DNA of 64,000 nucleotides from Hymenobacter aranciens (GTDB taxonomy: Bacteria; Bacteroidota; Bacteroidia; Cytophagales; Hymenobacteraceae), in the NCBI RefSeq assembly GCF_030580865.1, contig NZ_JAUQSY010000008.1, forward strand, positions 273,115 through 337,114, read 5' to 3'. The notes beneath the pieces were generated by a model. It was not told where the DNA came from, made no database searches, and worked only from the letters and a program-made list of their open reading frames with translations. Position 1 is the first letter of the stretch. Each line of letters begins with the position of its first letter. Positions 23,287 through 32,201 of this stretch are shown piece after piece. The position numbers and the translations under genes were made by a program.

Positions 23287-26130
23287 CTACCGCCGCCGCA
23301 GGGCCCAGCCCGCCAGCCCGACGCCGGCCAGCAGCAGCAGCCCCACTCCGCCGTCGATGGGTGTTTCGACGGGCGGCAGGTCGTCTTCCTCCATCACGTC
23401 GAGGTTGGCGTTGGCGGCCAGGGTTTCCTCCTGCTTGCGGCGCAGGGCTGCTTTTTGGGCATCGTTTTCGAGGGCCAGAAACGAGGTGAAGGGTGTGAGA
23501 ATGCCCGCCCGGAAGCTGGCCTGCAGGAACGGCAGCCGCTGGCGGTCGGTGCTTTCGGGGTGGAAGGTTTGCCACTGCGAGTAGCCGCTCAGCAGCAGGC
23601 CGGTAAGCCAGCGACTGCTGGCCGTGGCCGCCGGTTGCAGCGAGGCTTGCGGATGGCTCAGCACCAGCTCGGCCTGCTGGTTATCGGCCAGGTAGGCGCG
23701 GGGCTGCGCGGCCGTGGGCCAGGCCCGCACGACGGGCGCGGGGCCGGGCCGCGGCGCATCGGCCAGCGGCACCGCCGAATGCGCGCGCAACGAATGCGCC
23801 AGCAGCTGCTGCTCCGGATTCAGCTCGTAGAAAACGTCGCTTTCGGGGTAGGCGCTTTGGAAGCTCTCGAAATTATCGGCCAGCACCGCGCCGGTGAAAT
23901 GCTCACTCACCACCACAATGACGGGGTACGTGGGGCCGGGATGCTGCTGCGCCTCAAACAGTACCCGCTGGATGGCCCCAGTGAGGAAGAAGCCGCCGTG
24001 GGCCGGCTCGCGGGCCAGCTCGGCCCGCCAGTCGGCCCCGGCGGGCAGGGTAGTCGTGTAGGCATTCACGAGGCTGTAGCGGGGCGCTACACCATTGGGC
24101 AATTTCTGAGTCAGCTGGTTATTGATGCGGGCAGCGTAGGCCGTGGGCAGGCCGCGCTGGGTGGAGGCATCGAGCAGAAAATGATAGTAAGGCCGCCGCT
24201 GCACCAGCGGCAAACGGCTTTTGGCGGTGGCACTTAGATAAAGCACGCTGCTGTCGGGCGTGGTGACGGGGGCAGCCACGGGCGGCGCGCTGGCATTGCC
24301 CAGGGTCAGCTTTTGCCCATCGACACTCAGCTCAAACGGCTCCTTGTGCAGCAGCTGAATGCGGGTGTGGCGGGGCTCTGCGCCGATGACGGGGTACACG
24401 CGCAGAGACACTTCGCGGGTATTGTCGTAGGAGAGCAAGCCGGGGTCGCGGCTGGCGCGCTCGTTCAGAATCTGGGCATACACCCAGGCGGCGGCCTTTT
24501 TCTCGGCCAGGATGCCCCGCTCCTGCCGCTGCCCGATGGTGAGGTAGTAGTCGCTCACCCAGCACCCGGCGGGCAGCTGGAATTTGGTGGTGTACTCCCA
24601 GTCGCCGAAACCGGCCTGGGGATTTGCCACCGTCAAATCGACCCAGCTTACCCAGGATTGCTGGCGGGCATCGTAGCTGCTGGTGGCCGTGAGCGTGCGC
24701 AGCTGCGGCGCATCGGCAGGCTGCTGGGTGGGCGGCGGGGCGGGCTGGTAGTCGGGCCGACTTTGGCCGTTAAAAATAACCTGCAAATCGGCCAGCTTGC
24801 TTTCTGACAGCATTAGGTTGTCCAGCACCAGCCAGTTGAAATACGTGGACAGGTAGGGCTGGTGCCGCCCAAAGTCCATGCCCCGGCGGCGCTCTTTGTG
24901 CTGCCGGATGGTGCCGAGCGTGGTTTGCAGCGCGTTGGCATCGAGGCGAGTGGCTTGGGCGTAGTTGGGCGAATACACGTAGTCCAGCGCTTCGTGTAGG
25001 GTGCGCCGGTCGTGCCAATAGCTGGCCGTGAGGTAGAGCGGCAGCACCGTTAGCCCGCCCACCAGCACCGCCAGCACCAGCCGGCGACCGTAGTGCGGCT
25101 GCAGGGCCGCCAGGTCGTCGCCCAGCTGCCGCACGTGCACCACGAATAGCAGCACGGGCGTCAGAATCAGAAACCCCACGCCAAAAACCAGAATAGCCGG
25201 TATCGACAGCGGCAAAAACGGCAGAAAAACCACCGCGAAGTACAGGGTGAAGCCAAACAGGCCCGCCCGGCCCAGCAGCTGCACCAGCCGTAGCGCCGGG
25301 CGGGGGCTGTCGGGCAGGCACAGCAGCACGCCATTCAGCGCCGCCAGAATGTAAAACCACGGGCTGGAAAAATCGCCGAATATTCCTCCGCCGATATTGC
25401 CCAACACATCATTCAGCAGCACGCCGCTATTCACCGCCAAGCCGAGCAAGGGCATCACCAAGGCCACCAATACCCGGAATACCCAGCCGCTGCCCGCCCA
25501 GAAGCCACCCTTTTTCTGCGCCAGAATGTAGGCCGTTCGTATTAGGAAAAAGAAGAAGCTAATGGTACTCATCACGGCGGCCAGCAGCAGCAGAGCTTCG
25601 GCTATGTGCGGAAAGAGGTAATCCCAAGGCAACAAACCCAGCAACCCTCCAACCATCCACCAGCCCAGCGGCACACCCAGAGCCAGCAATAGGCTGGGCA
25701 GCACTCGCCCTTCGCCCTCAGGCGTGAAGCGGGCTACCAGCACCAGGACGGCGTGCGCCAGCGTCGGCATCAGCAAGGTCCACGCTATCAGGCCGGGGTC
25801 GGTGGGCACCATCCACGGCGGCACGCTGCGCGGGATGGTGCTATCCGACTGGAACACCACCAGCGCGAGCAGGCCGCTGCACACCCCTATCTGCACCAGG
25901 CTGTACACCGCGCCCAGCAGCTGCTCGCGCCGCAGCTGCACTGCCGCGAAGCCCGCCGTGCCCAGCCCCAGCAGCCCCAGCCCGGCCCCAAAACGCTGCC
26001 ACAGCACCACGCTTTCGGGCGGCAGTAGCGAGTGGATAACTGTGTAAATGCCGTAGCACATGGCAAATAGCACCACCAGCGGCCCGGTATTAATCATGAA
26101 CAGCCACTGTGGTTTGCGGAGGTTTTGCAT
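23287..26130 (-). CDS. VIT-domain polytopic membrane protein with exosortase-type C-terminal signal
   Basis: From the ATG at 26130 this gives 947 residues. The N-terminal half has about ten membrane helices beginning LRKPQWLFMINTGPLVVLF. The middle holds a VIT-like domain (WEYTTKFQLPAGCWVSDYYL, then GILAEKKAAAWVYAQI and DPGLLSY), followed by a VWA-like beta/alpha region (YYHFLLDAST, VIVVVSEHF). The C-terminus is a sorting-signal tripartite tail: TPIDGG, a hydrophobic stretch and WALRRR, close to PID-CTERM. The architecture matches the MSEP-CTERM / XrtN-system VIT proteins that are substrates of dedicated exosortases; I cannot tell which of the two. No exosortase gene lies nearby in this window. 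The function of these proteins is unknown. Confidence 0.75.
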   Translation of the reverse strand: MQNLRKPQWLFMINTGPLVVLFAMCYGIYTVIHSLLPPESVVLWQRFGAGLGLLGLGTAGFAAVQLRREQLLGAVYSLVQIGVCSGLLALVVFQSDSTIPRSVPPWMVPTDPGLIAWTLLMPTLAHAVLVLVARFTPEGEGRVLPSLLLALGVPLGWWMVGGLLGLLPWDYLFPHIAEALLLLAAVMSTISFFFFLIRTAYILAQKKGGFWAGSGWVFRVLVALVMPLLGLAVNSGVLLNDVLGNIGGGIFGDFSSPWFYILAALNGVLLCLPDSPRPALRLVQLLGRAGLFGFTLYFAVVFLPFLPLSIPAILVFGVGFLILTPVLLFVVHVRQLGDDLAALQPHYGRRLVLAVLVGGLTVLPLYLTASYWHDRRTLHEALDYVYSPNYAQATRLDANALQTTLGTIRQHKERRRGMDFGRHQPYLSTYFNWLVLDNLMLSESKLADLQVIFNGQSRPDYQPAPPPTQQPADAPQLRTLTATSSYDARQQSWVSWVDLTVANPQAGFGDWEYTTKFQLPAGCWVSDYYLTIGQRQERGILAEKKAAAWVYAQILNERASRDPGLLSYDNTREVSLRVYPVIGAEPRHTRIQLLHKEPFELSVDGQKLTLGNASAPPVAAPVTTPDSSVLYLSATAKSRLPLVQRRPYYHFLLDASTQRGLPTAYAARINNQLTQKLPNGVAPRYSLVNAYTTTLPAGADWRAELAREPAHGGFFLTGAIQRVLFEAQQHPGPTYPVIVVVSEHFTGAVLADNFESFQSAYPESDVFYELNPEQQLLAHSLRAHSAVPLADAPRPGPAPVVRAWPTAAQPRAYLADNQQAELVLSHPQASLQPAATASSRWLTGLLLSGYSQWQTFHPESTDRQRLPFLQASFRAGILTPFTSFLALENDAQKAALRRKQEETLAANANLDVMEEDDLPPVETPIDGGVGLLLLAGVGLAGWALRRR

Positions 26131-26291
26131 GGAATTGCGGGTTGAGTGACGAGCGCAGAGAAGGCCATTTCTTTCAAACGGAGCAAATGTATGCAAAAGA
26201 ACTTTGTATTTCAAAGCAAGCAGCACAAAGTCACCTTGCCCTACCTTTTTCAGCAGGTTTCTTGAAACCCATTAAAGCTCATTCAGCTCAA

Positions 26292-27686
26292 TCAGCCAGC
26301 TACTTGGCGGCGCTGAATCAAATCCAGCGCCGGGCCGGTCATGCAGGTGGTGGCCAGGGCCATGAGCACCATCAGGGTGAAGATGCCGGGGCTGAGGATG
26401 CCCAGGTCGTAACCAATGTTGAGCACCACCAGCTCCATCAGGCCGCGGGTGTTCATGAGGGCCCCCACGCTGAGGCTGTCGGGCCAGCCGTAGCCCACGG
26501 CGCGGGCGGCCAGGGCGCTACCCAGGAATTTGCCGGCCACCGCCACGGCTACGATGGCCGCCCCGACCAGCCAAGCATCGGCTGTATTCAGCAGGCCAAT
26601 TTCGGTGCGCAAACCGGTGAAAACGAAGAACAGCGGCAGCAACAGTAGCACGGCCACGTCCTGCACCTTGCCGCGCACGGTTTCGCGCAGCTGGTCGTCG
26701 GCGGGCAGGATGGCACCGGCCAGGAAGGCCCCGAACAAGGCGTGGATACCAATGACTTCGGCCAGTAGCGCGGAGAAAACCAGCGTGAAGAAGAAGGCGG
26801 CCAGACTGCTCAGGCTAAGCACGCCGGCCGGGGAGCGCTGCACCACCCGCGCTAGCAGCGGGCGCACCACGCGCAGCATCAGCAGCACGTAAAGGGCGGC
26901 CAGCGCCACGATATAGAGGGCACTGACAAAGGAGCCGGCCTTCACCAGCGCTACCACGGCGGCCAGCAGGCACCAGGCGGTTACGTCGTCGGCGGCGGCG
27001 CAGGTGATGACGAGCGTGCCCAGCGGCGTGCCGGTCAGGCCCCGGTCGCGCACGATGCGGGCCAGCACCGGGAAGGCCGTGATGCTCATCGCAATGCCCA
27101 TGAACAGCCCGAACGAGGCAAACTGCACGCCCGCCGGCGCCCAGTTTTCATACAGAAAATACGCCAGCCCCAGCCCCAGCGAAAACGGAATGACAATGCT
27201 GGCGTGGCTGATGACAACAGCCTTGTGCGCCTTGCCGCGCAGGCTACTTAAGTCTAGCTCCAGCCCCACCACGAACATGAACAGCAGCATCCCAATCTGA
27301 CTCACGAACTTCAGATTGTCGAGCGACCTGGCCGGGAACAGCCCGGCCATGGCCTCGGGCCAGTAGCGGCCCAGCAGCGAAGGGCCCAGCATGATGCCGG
27401 CCGCCATTTCGCCCACCACCGCCGGCTGCCCCAGCTTCTGGAACACCCAGCCCAGCCCCCGTGCTACCAGCAGGATGGTGACCATCTGGGCCAGCAGCAG
27501 CGCCAGGGGCGCGTGCAGGCCGGCCTGCAGGGCGGCCAGGAAATCCTGCCAGGCGTTGCCATTCGGCGATACCTGGGCGGTGTGCTCCAGCTGCTTGCCG
27601 GCCTGCAACACGGCATATATCAGCGCCGAGAAGCCGCCGATGGTGAGGGTGTAAAAGAGCGTGTCGCGCGGGCCCCGGTTTGTCAT
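26292..27686 (-). CDS. CPA2-family cation:proton antiporter
   Basis: The 464-residue protein has 12 or more membrane helices. It matches the Kef/NhaA-like CPA2 family: GQPAVVGEMAAGIMLGPSLLG (about residues 85-105), MLLFMFVVGLELDL (about 133-146), SITAFPVLARIV (about 200-211) and the ion-binding pair in TCAAADDVTAWCLLA (about 230-244, adjacent aspartates). The later GALMNTRGLMELVVLNIG motif is also family-typical. No TrkA-N (RCK) domain is fused. It exchanges Na+ or K+ for protons at the inner membrane. It seems transcribed alone. Confidence 0.9.
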   Translation of the reverse strand: MTNRGPRDTLFYTLTIGGFSALIYAVLQAGKQLEHTAQVSPNGNAWQDFLAALQAGLHAPLALLLAQMVTILLVARGLGWVFQKLGQPAVVGEMAAGIMLGPSLLGRYWPEAMAGLFPARSLDNLKFVSQIGMLLFMFVVGLELDLSSLRGKAHKAVVISHASIVIPFSLGLGLAYFLYENWAPAGVQFASFGLFMGIAMSITAFPVLARIVRDRGLTGTPLGTLVITCAAADDVTAWCLLAAVVALVKAGSFVSALYIVALAALYVLLMLRVVRPLLARVVQRSPAGVLSLSSLAAFFFTLVFSALLAEVIGIHALFGAFLAGAILPADDQLRETVRGKVQDVAVLLLLPLFFVFTGLRTEIGLLNTADAWLVGAAIVAVAVAGKFLGSALAARAVGYGWPDSLSVGALMNTRGLMELVVLNIGYDLGILSPGIFTLMVLMALATTCMTGPALDLIQRRQVAG

Positions 27687-27735
27687 GGGGCAAATATCGG
27701 GGGAGGCTGGCGGGCGCGCAACGCGGGCTCCCTGG

Positions 27736-28566
27736 CTACTGGGCGGCGCGGGCGGGCAGCTTCAGGAACGTGGCTTTGGGAGCCGTGATTTCCACGCCGC
27801 TGGGGAAACGGTCGTCCTCGGGACGACTTTCGTAGCCGTGCAGCCGCAGGGTGTCGCCCGAAAACGCGAAGGAATACTCGCCCAGGTCTTTGCCCCGGGC
27901 GTCGCGCCAGCTGAAGCCGTTGGGCAGCAGGAAGTCCCAGTCCATGGCCGCAATTACGTGGTAGGAGCTCACGCCGGGCAGGCCACGCACCCGAAAATCG
28001 GGTCCCAGGGTAATGATGCTGTCGGCGGGCCGCTCGCTGTGCAGCCGGCGGTAGCGGCCAGCAAACACCCGCTGGGCCAGTTGCTTTTCCACCATCTTCG
28101 GGGTGAGCACCTCCTTGACGCGGTGGTAGGGGTACCACGGCGAAACGGTGGTTTCGTTGCCCGAGATGAGGGTTTCGCGGAACAGCAGGCGGTTGTTCTG
28201 CAGCTTCAGGTCCCAGAACTGCCCGTCGCCGCCCAGGCGGTACTCGCCGGTGGCCCTGGGCCGTGCCCGGTAGCCGAATTCCTCGTGCCAGCCACTCATG
28301 GCGCAGCTGTCGCCGATGAAACGCAGCGTAGCGGCATACGCCGAATTCCACTTGGAATACGCATACACGTCCTTTTCCAGCAGCAGCGAATCGGGGTAAT
28401 AATCGAGCTGCCAGATGCCTTGCACCGGCCCGAACGGGTTGGCCGACGGTGCGGGCGGCAGCGTAGCAGCGGCTGGCTCGCGGGGTGTATCGGGGGTGGA
28501 GTGGCAACCGCTGGTGGCCAGCATAGTGGCGCCCGACAGCAGGGCAGCAAGGAAACGTGCGGACAT
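27736..28566 (-). CDS. Putative lipoprotein of unknown function
   Basis: The 276-residue protein has a lipoprotein signal with lipobox ATSGC (cysteine about residue 21), followed by a proline-rich linker. The body is a beta-rich domain: VQGIWQLDYYPDSLLLEKDV, then ATLRFIGDSCAMSGWHEEFG, GDGQFWDLKLQNNRLLFRET and FAFSGDTLRLHGY. The pattern of short strands with W/Y resembles lipocalin-like lipoproteins, but I do not recognise a named family. A dispersed palindrome lies upstream of it and separates it from mutS2. Confidence 0.6.
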   Translation of the reverse strand: MSARFLAALLSGATMLATSGCHSTPDTPREPAAATLPPAPSANPFGPVQGIWQLDYYPDSLLLEKDVYAYSKWNSAYAATLRFIGDSCAMSGWHEEFGYRARPRATGEYRLGGDGQFWDLKLQNNRLLFRETLISGNETTVSPWYPYHRVKEVLTPKMVEKQLAQRVFAGRYRRLHSERPADSIITLGPDFRVRGLPGVSSYHVIAAMDWDFLLPNGFSWRDARGKDLGEYSFAFSGDTLRLHGYESRPEDDRFPSGVEITAPKATFLKLPARAAQ

Positions 28567-28620
28567 AACAAAGCTCTGATGAACCAGAGAAGCGGCAAAA
28601 TACGCCAACCTAGCTGATAG

Positions 28621-28714
28621 CACTGTCATGCTGAACGCAGTGAAGCATCCTCTCACCCTATAACGAAATCGTTGCGGCGTGAGAGGATGCTTCACTGCGT
28701 TCAGCATGACAGTG
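28621..28714. repeat. Dispersed palindrome, copy E
   Basis: CACTGTCATGCTGAACGCAG continues TGAAGCATCCTCTCAC and is mirrored by GTGAGAGGATGCTTCACTGC and its continuation. The arms are almost identical to copy B. It lies just 3' of mutS2. Confidence 0.9.
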
Positions 28715-28738
28715 CTGCGCTAAAGCACGGCCAGCGCC

Positions 28739-31168
28739 TTACTTCAGCACGGCGATGGTGACCCCATCCCCGCCCCTATCGGCGTGCTCGTCGGCTACGC
28801 TGGCTACGGCGCGCTGGGAGCGCAGGTAGTCGCGCACCACTTGGCGCAGCACGCCGTTGCCGCGGCCGTGGAGGAACTTGATTTCGGGCATGCCCAGCAT
28901 CACGGCGTCGTCCACGAAGCTCATGGTTTTGGTGAGGGCGTCTTCGGCGCGCTCGCCGCGCAGGTCGAGCGTGGGGCTGAAGTCGGCCATGCGGGAGGTC
29001 ATGTTGATGTTGCCACCGGTGGCGTTTTTCGAGGCGGCGGCTTTGGCGGCGGTCTCGCGCTCGCGGATTTCGGCGCGGCTCAGCTTTTCGAGCTGGTTGA
29101 CTTTCACTAGGGTCTTGAGGCCGCCGAACATCACCTCGGCGGTTTTGCCTTTCACGCTCACTACGTCGCCGTGGCCTTCCTGGCCCAGCAGGGCCACTTT
29201 GTCGCCGGCGGCGAGGCCGTGGGTGGCGGCCAGCTCGCGGGTGGGGCGGGGCTTGGGCGGCTCGATTTGCAGCTCCTTGCGCACGAACTCGTCCAGCTTT
29301 TCGCGGGCCTGCTTATTGACCTCCTTCTCGGCGTTGCCGCGGCGGATTTCGCCGATGGTGGCCTCGATTTTCTGATTGGTATTTACCAGCAGGGCCTTGG
29401 CCTGCTGCTTGGCTTCGCGCAGGGTTTCGAGGCGGGTGTCTTCGAGGTGCTTCTTGAGGTCGGCGTATTCCTGGGCGGCCTTCTTGAGGCGGCGCTCCTG
29501 CTTGGCGGCTTCGGCGGTGCGTTGTTCGAGCTCGGTTTTCTCTTTTTCGAGGCTTTCGAGCAGCTGGTCGTAGTTGATTTTATCCTTGCCCACGAGCTGG
29601 CTGGCCCGCTCCACCACGTCCTTCGGCAGGCCGATTTTGCGGGCTATTTCGATGGCGAAGCTGGAGCCGGGCTTGCCCACTTCGAGGCGGTAGAGCGGCT
29701 GCAGGCGCTCGGGGTCGTAGCGCATGGCACCGTTGACGAGGCCCGGGGTGCGCTCGGCGAAGTTCTTGAGATTAGTATAGTGGGTCGTGACGACACCAAA
29801 TACCCGACTACGGTTTAATTCTTCCAGCACGGCCTCGGCGATGGCGCCGCCCAGGCTGGGCTCGGTGCCGGTACCGAATTCGTCAATCAGTACCAGGCTT
29901 TTCTTGCCCGCCAGCAGCATAAACTGCTTCATGGCCAGCAGGTGCGAGGAGTAGGTCGAGAGGTCGTTTTCCAGGCTCTGCTCGTCGCCGATGTCGAGGA
30001 AAATATCGTCGAACACGCCGGCCGCTGAGCCGTCGGCGCAGGGAATCAGCAGGCCCATTTGCAGCATGCACTGCACCAGGCCCACGGTTTTCAGGCTGAC
30101 GGATTTGCCGCCCGCGTTCGGACCCGAAATTACCAGCAGGCGCTGCTCGTTGTTCAGTTCCAAATCCAGCGGCACTACCTGGCGGGGGTCGCCGTTTTCG
30201 CGCTTGTGCTCGGCGAAGGCCAGCTGCAGCAGCGGGTGGCGCACGCCGCGCCAGGCCACCAGCGGCTTGGGGAAGAGCACCGGCATCTGGCAGTCGAGCT
30301 GCACGGCCAGGCGGGCCTTGGCGCGGATGAAGTCCAGCAAGCCCAGGTAGTCGTAGGCCTTGCGCAAATCGGGCAGGTGGGGGCGCAGCTGGTCGGTGAG
30401 GGCGGTGAGGATGCGAATCAGCTCGCGCTGGTAGGCATTCTGCAGGTCTTTGATGTCGTTGTTGAGCTCAAAAACCTCGGCCGGCTCGATGAAAACGGTC
30501 TGGCCGGAGGCCGACTCGTCGTGAATCAGGCCCTTCACCTTGCGCTTGTGCTCGGCGATGACGGGCAGCACCAGCCGCCCGCCCCGAATGGTCGGCTCGG
30601 AGTCGCCGGGAATCCAGCCCTCGGTTTTGGCGTGGCGCAGGATGCCGGCAATCTGCTTCCGCAATTGCAGCTGGCGCTGAATAAGCTCCTGCCGAATCTG
30701 GCGCAGCAGCGGCGAGGCGTCGTCGCGCACGTTGCCGTCGTCGTCCACCACTTTATCCAAAGCGGCCAGTAGGTTTCTATCCACCTGGATGCCGACGCCC
30801 AGCAGGCGCAGGGCGGGAAACTCGCCCTCGTCGGCCTGCGAGAAGAAGGTAAGCGCCTGGCGGATGGTGCGCATGCTCATCTTCACCTCGTAGAAGGCCT
30901 CCACGTCGAGGTAGGCGCCGGGCAGGGCGGCGCGCTTGAAGTGGGCACGGGCGTCGTGGTAGTGCGAGGCGGGGAAGTCGGCGCCGGAGCGCAGCAGGTA
31001 GGCAAACTCGTCGGTCTGGAGCAGCAGCTTGAGCAGGGGCTCGTGCTTGGTCTGGAACTCCATGCGGGCCACGTGCTGGCGGCCCAGGGCCGAGAGGCAG
31101 TTGGCTTCGAGCTGCTGCCGCAGGGTAGCAAAGCCAATCTTTTGTTCGAAGTGTTGGGGAAAGAGCAA
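28739..31168 (-). CDS. mutS2: Endonuclease MutS2 / ribosome-rescue ATPase
   Basis: The 809-residue protein is full-length MutS2. It has the MutS core and lever region (about 1-330), the ATPase with Walker A GPNAGGKS (349-356), Walker B-like SLVLIDEFGTGTEP and the THYTNLK switch, a long coiled coil (about 520-640), a KOW-like region (GDKVALLGQEGHGDVVSV) and a C-terminal Smr domain with LDLRGERAEDALT and FLHGRGNGVLR. It lacks the MutS mismatch-recognition domain. MutS2 proteins suppress homologous recombination or split collided ribosomes, depending on species. The Smr LDLRGERAE and HGRGNG motifs are intact, so nuclease activity is possible. Confidence 0.95.
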   Translation of the reverse strand: MLFPQHFEQKIGFATLRQQLEANCLSALGRQHVARMEFQTKHEPLLKLLLQTDEFAYLLRSGADFPASHYHDARAHFKRAALPGAYLDVEAFYEVKMSMRTIRQALTFFSQADEGEFPALRLLGVGIQVDRNLLAALDKVVDDDGNVRDDASPLLRQIRQELIQRQLQLRKQIAGILRHAKTEGWIPGDSEPTIRGGRLVLPVIAEHKRKVKGLIHDESASGQTVFIEPAEVFELNNDIKDLQNAYQRELIRILTALTDQLRPHLPDLRKAYDYLGLLDFIRAKARLAVQLDCQMPVLFPKPLVAWRGVRHPLLQLAFAEHKRENGDPRQVVPLDLELNNEQRLLVISGPNAGGKSVSLKTVGLVQCMLQMGLLIPCADGSAAGVFDDIFLDIGDEQSLENDLSTYSSHLLAMKQFMLLAGKKSLVLIDEFGTGTEPSLGGAIAEAVLEELNRSRVFGVVTTHYTNLKNFAERTPGLVNGAMRYDPERLQPLYRLEVGKPGSSFAIEIARKIGLPKDVVERASQLVGKDKINYDQLLESLEKEKTELEQRTAEAAKQERRLKKAAQEYADLKKHLEDTRLETLREAKQQAKALLVNTNQKIEATIGEIRRGNAEKEVNKQAREKLDEFVRKELQIEPPKPRPTRELAATHGLAAGDKVALLGQEGHGDVVSVKGKTAEVMFGGLKTLVKVNQLEKLSRAEIRERETAAKAAASKNATGGNINMTSRMADFSPTLDLRGERAEDALTKTMSFVDDAVMLGMPEIKFLHGRGNGVLRQVVRDYLRSQRAVASVADEHADRGGDGVTIAVLK

Positions 31169-31280
31169 GTAAGTAGTCGTTCGGTATTCTATCAGTTTCA
31201 GGCTACGAAGATAAACAGCCGGCGGGGCGGGAAGATTCGCGGGCTGTGTAGATTGTGTGAAGGCGGACGCTGGCGGGGGC

Positions 31281-31323
31281 TGGCCGCAGTCTTAAAGGAG
31301 CGCAGCGACTGTGACTGCTGGCC
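31281..31323. repeat. 43-bp imperfect palindromic repeat, copy 2
   Basis: TGGCCGCAGTCTTAAAGGAG ... GTGACTGCTGGCC, the same length as copy 1 at 23064-23106. Confidence 0.75.
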
Positions 31324-31474
31324 AATAGACGGGGGCAGCGCCAGCGGCCGACCGCTTTTTTGTGCCGCTACCGGGCCGCCCGCCCCAAGGCCGCCACTAC
31401 AGTCACGAGGACATCGATGCAGCTCAGGCAGACATTCACTTTACTAGAAAAGGCATAGATTTTACCCAGGCAGG

Positions 31475-31667
31475 CCTTATCTGCAACCAGCACGGCATAG
31501 GTACTGCTCAGGCGGGCCTTACCTGCCACCAGCACGGCATAGATACTGCTCAGGCGGACCTTACCTGCTACTAGCACGGCATGATTTGACCTGATGCGGA
31601 CCTTATCTGTCACCAGCACGGCATGATTTGAGCTGATGCGGGCCTTATCTGCCACCAGCAAGGCATT
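31475..31667. repeat. 42-bp tandem repeat array
   Basis: Four complete units (31475-31516, 31517-31558, 31559-31600, 31601-31642) and a partial fifth. Each begins CCTTA(T/C)CTG, contains CCAGCACGGCAT and ends CGG(G/A). Units 1-2 and 3-4 form two subtypes (AC TGCTCAGGCGG versus GATTTGA.CTGATGCGG). The unit is divisible by three and free of stops on one frame of the minus strand, giving a 14-residue repeat (VLVADKARISSNHA type). Confidence 0.9.
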
Positions 31668-31712
31668 AGCAGACCTCTGGAGGCCGTCATTTATCCCCGG
31701 TACCGTCGTGGT

Positions 31713-31742
31713 TTTGACTTCCAGACGTTTGCCTTTATCTTG
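31713..31742 (+). promoter_or_regulatory. Bacteroidetes-type promoter for the 31765 gene
   Basis: A TTTG (31713-31716) is followed after 19 bases by TATCTTG (31736-31742), close to the TTTG-N19-TAnnTTTG arrangement. The start codon is 22 bases downstream. Confidence 0.5.
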
Positions 31743-31764
31743 CGGGCCTTAGCCGCCCGCTACC

Positions 31765-32145
31765 ATGTCCGAGCCTACTCCTCCTACCCTGGCCGCCCAG
31801 TTTGCCCAGCGCCTGCTGGAGCGCGACGCCCCGCCCCCACCGCCCAGCCAGGAGCTCGAGGCAGTGCTCGACCGCATTCAGGCCTGGCTGCTGCCGCCCG
31901 GCGGCACCCGCGACACCCGCACCCACCGCCGCCAGGCCCGCATGCTGGTGGCCCTGATGCAGCACCCCGAGCGCAGCACCGAGCAGCTCACCGCCGCCTC
32001 CGGGCTGGAATGGCGGGCCGGCTCGCGCATGAGCCTGGTCTTATTCGAGCGCGGCCTGACGCACCGCGAGCGGCGCGGCCGCTACTTCTACCACCGCCTC
32101 ACCCGGGCCGCCGAGGATGCGCTGCTGCTGGTGGTGGCGGGGTAA
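31765..32145 (+). CDS. Small hypothetical protein, possible winged helix
   Basis: The 126-residue protein has no signal sequence. After a proline-rich start, the region from about residue 50 to the end reads as helices followed by a beta wing: RRQARMLVALMQHPERSTEQ, LTAASGLEWRAGSRMSLVLF, ERGLTHRERRGRYFYHRLT. This order resembles a winged helix-turn-helix, so a DNA-binding role is possible. I do not recognise a family. A good promoter lies upstream. The next gene follows after 56 bases and may be co-transcribed. Confidence 0.55.
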   Translation: MSEPTPPTLAAQFAQRLLERDAPPPPPSQELEAVLDRIQAWLLPPGGTRDTRTHRRQARMLVALMQHPERSTEQLTAASGLEWRAGSRMSLVLFERGLTHRERRGRYFYHRLTRAAEDALLLVVAG

Positions 32146-32201
32146 AACCCGGCGAGCACAGCTTTTTGCATCACTCTGACAGTCCTGTTTTAGTAGCCCT
32201 C

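Larger units (their letters stand above)
31169..31764. other. Repeat-rich intergenic region upstream of mutS2
   Basis: It separates divergent mutS2 and the 31765 gene. It holds the second 43-bp palindrome copy, the 42-bp tandem array, and the promoter at 31713-31742. No convincing gene is present, although a frame of 97 codons with 14-residue repeats runs through the array on the minus strand. Confidence 0.6.

Noticed and set aside
26131..26226. N-terminal extension of the VIT-domain protein
   Set aside because: The family-like start is LRKPQWLFMINTGP just after the ATG at 26130; the extension is unrelated to it and intergenic in character.
31368..31661. 97-codon minus-strand frame through the 42-bp array
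   Set aside because: It needs a TTG start, has no other support, and its end is outside the repeat; kept as a finding, not as a gene.
31475..31667. CRISPR array
   Set aside because: Units are contiguous 42-bp repeats without unique spacers, and no cas gene is nearby.
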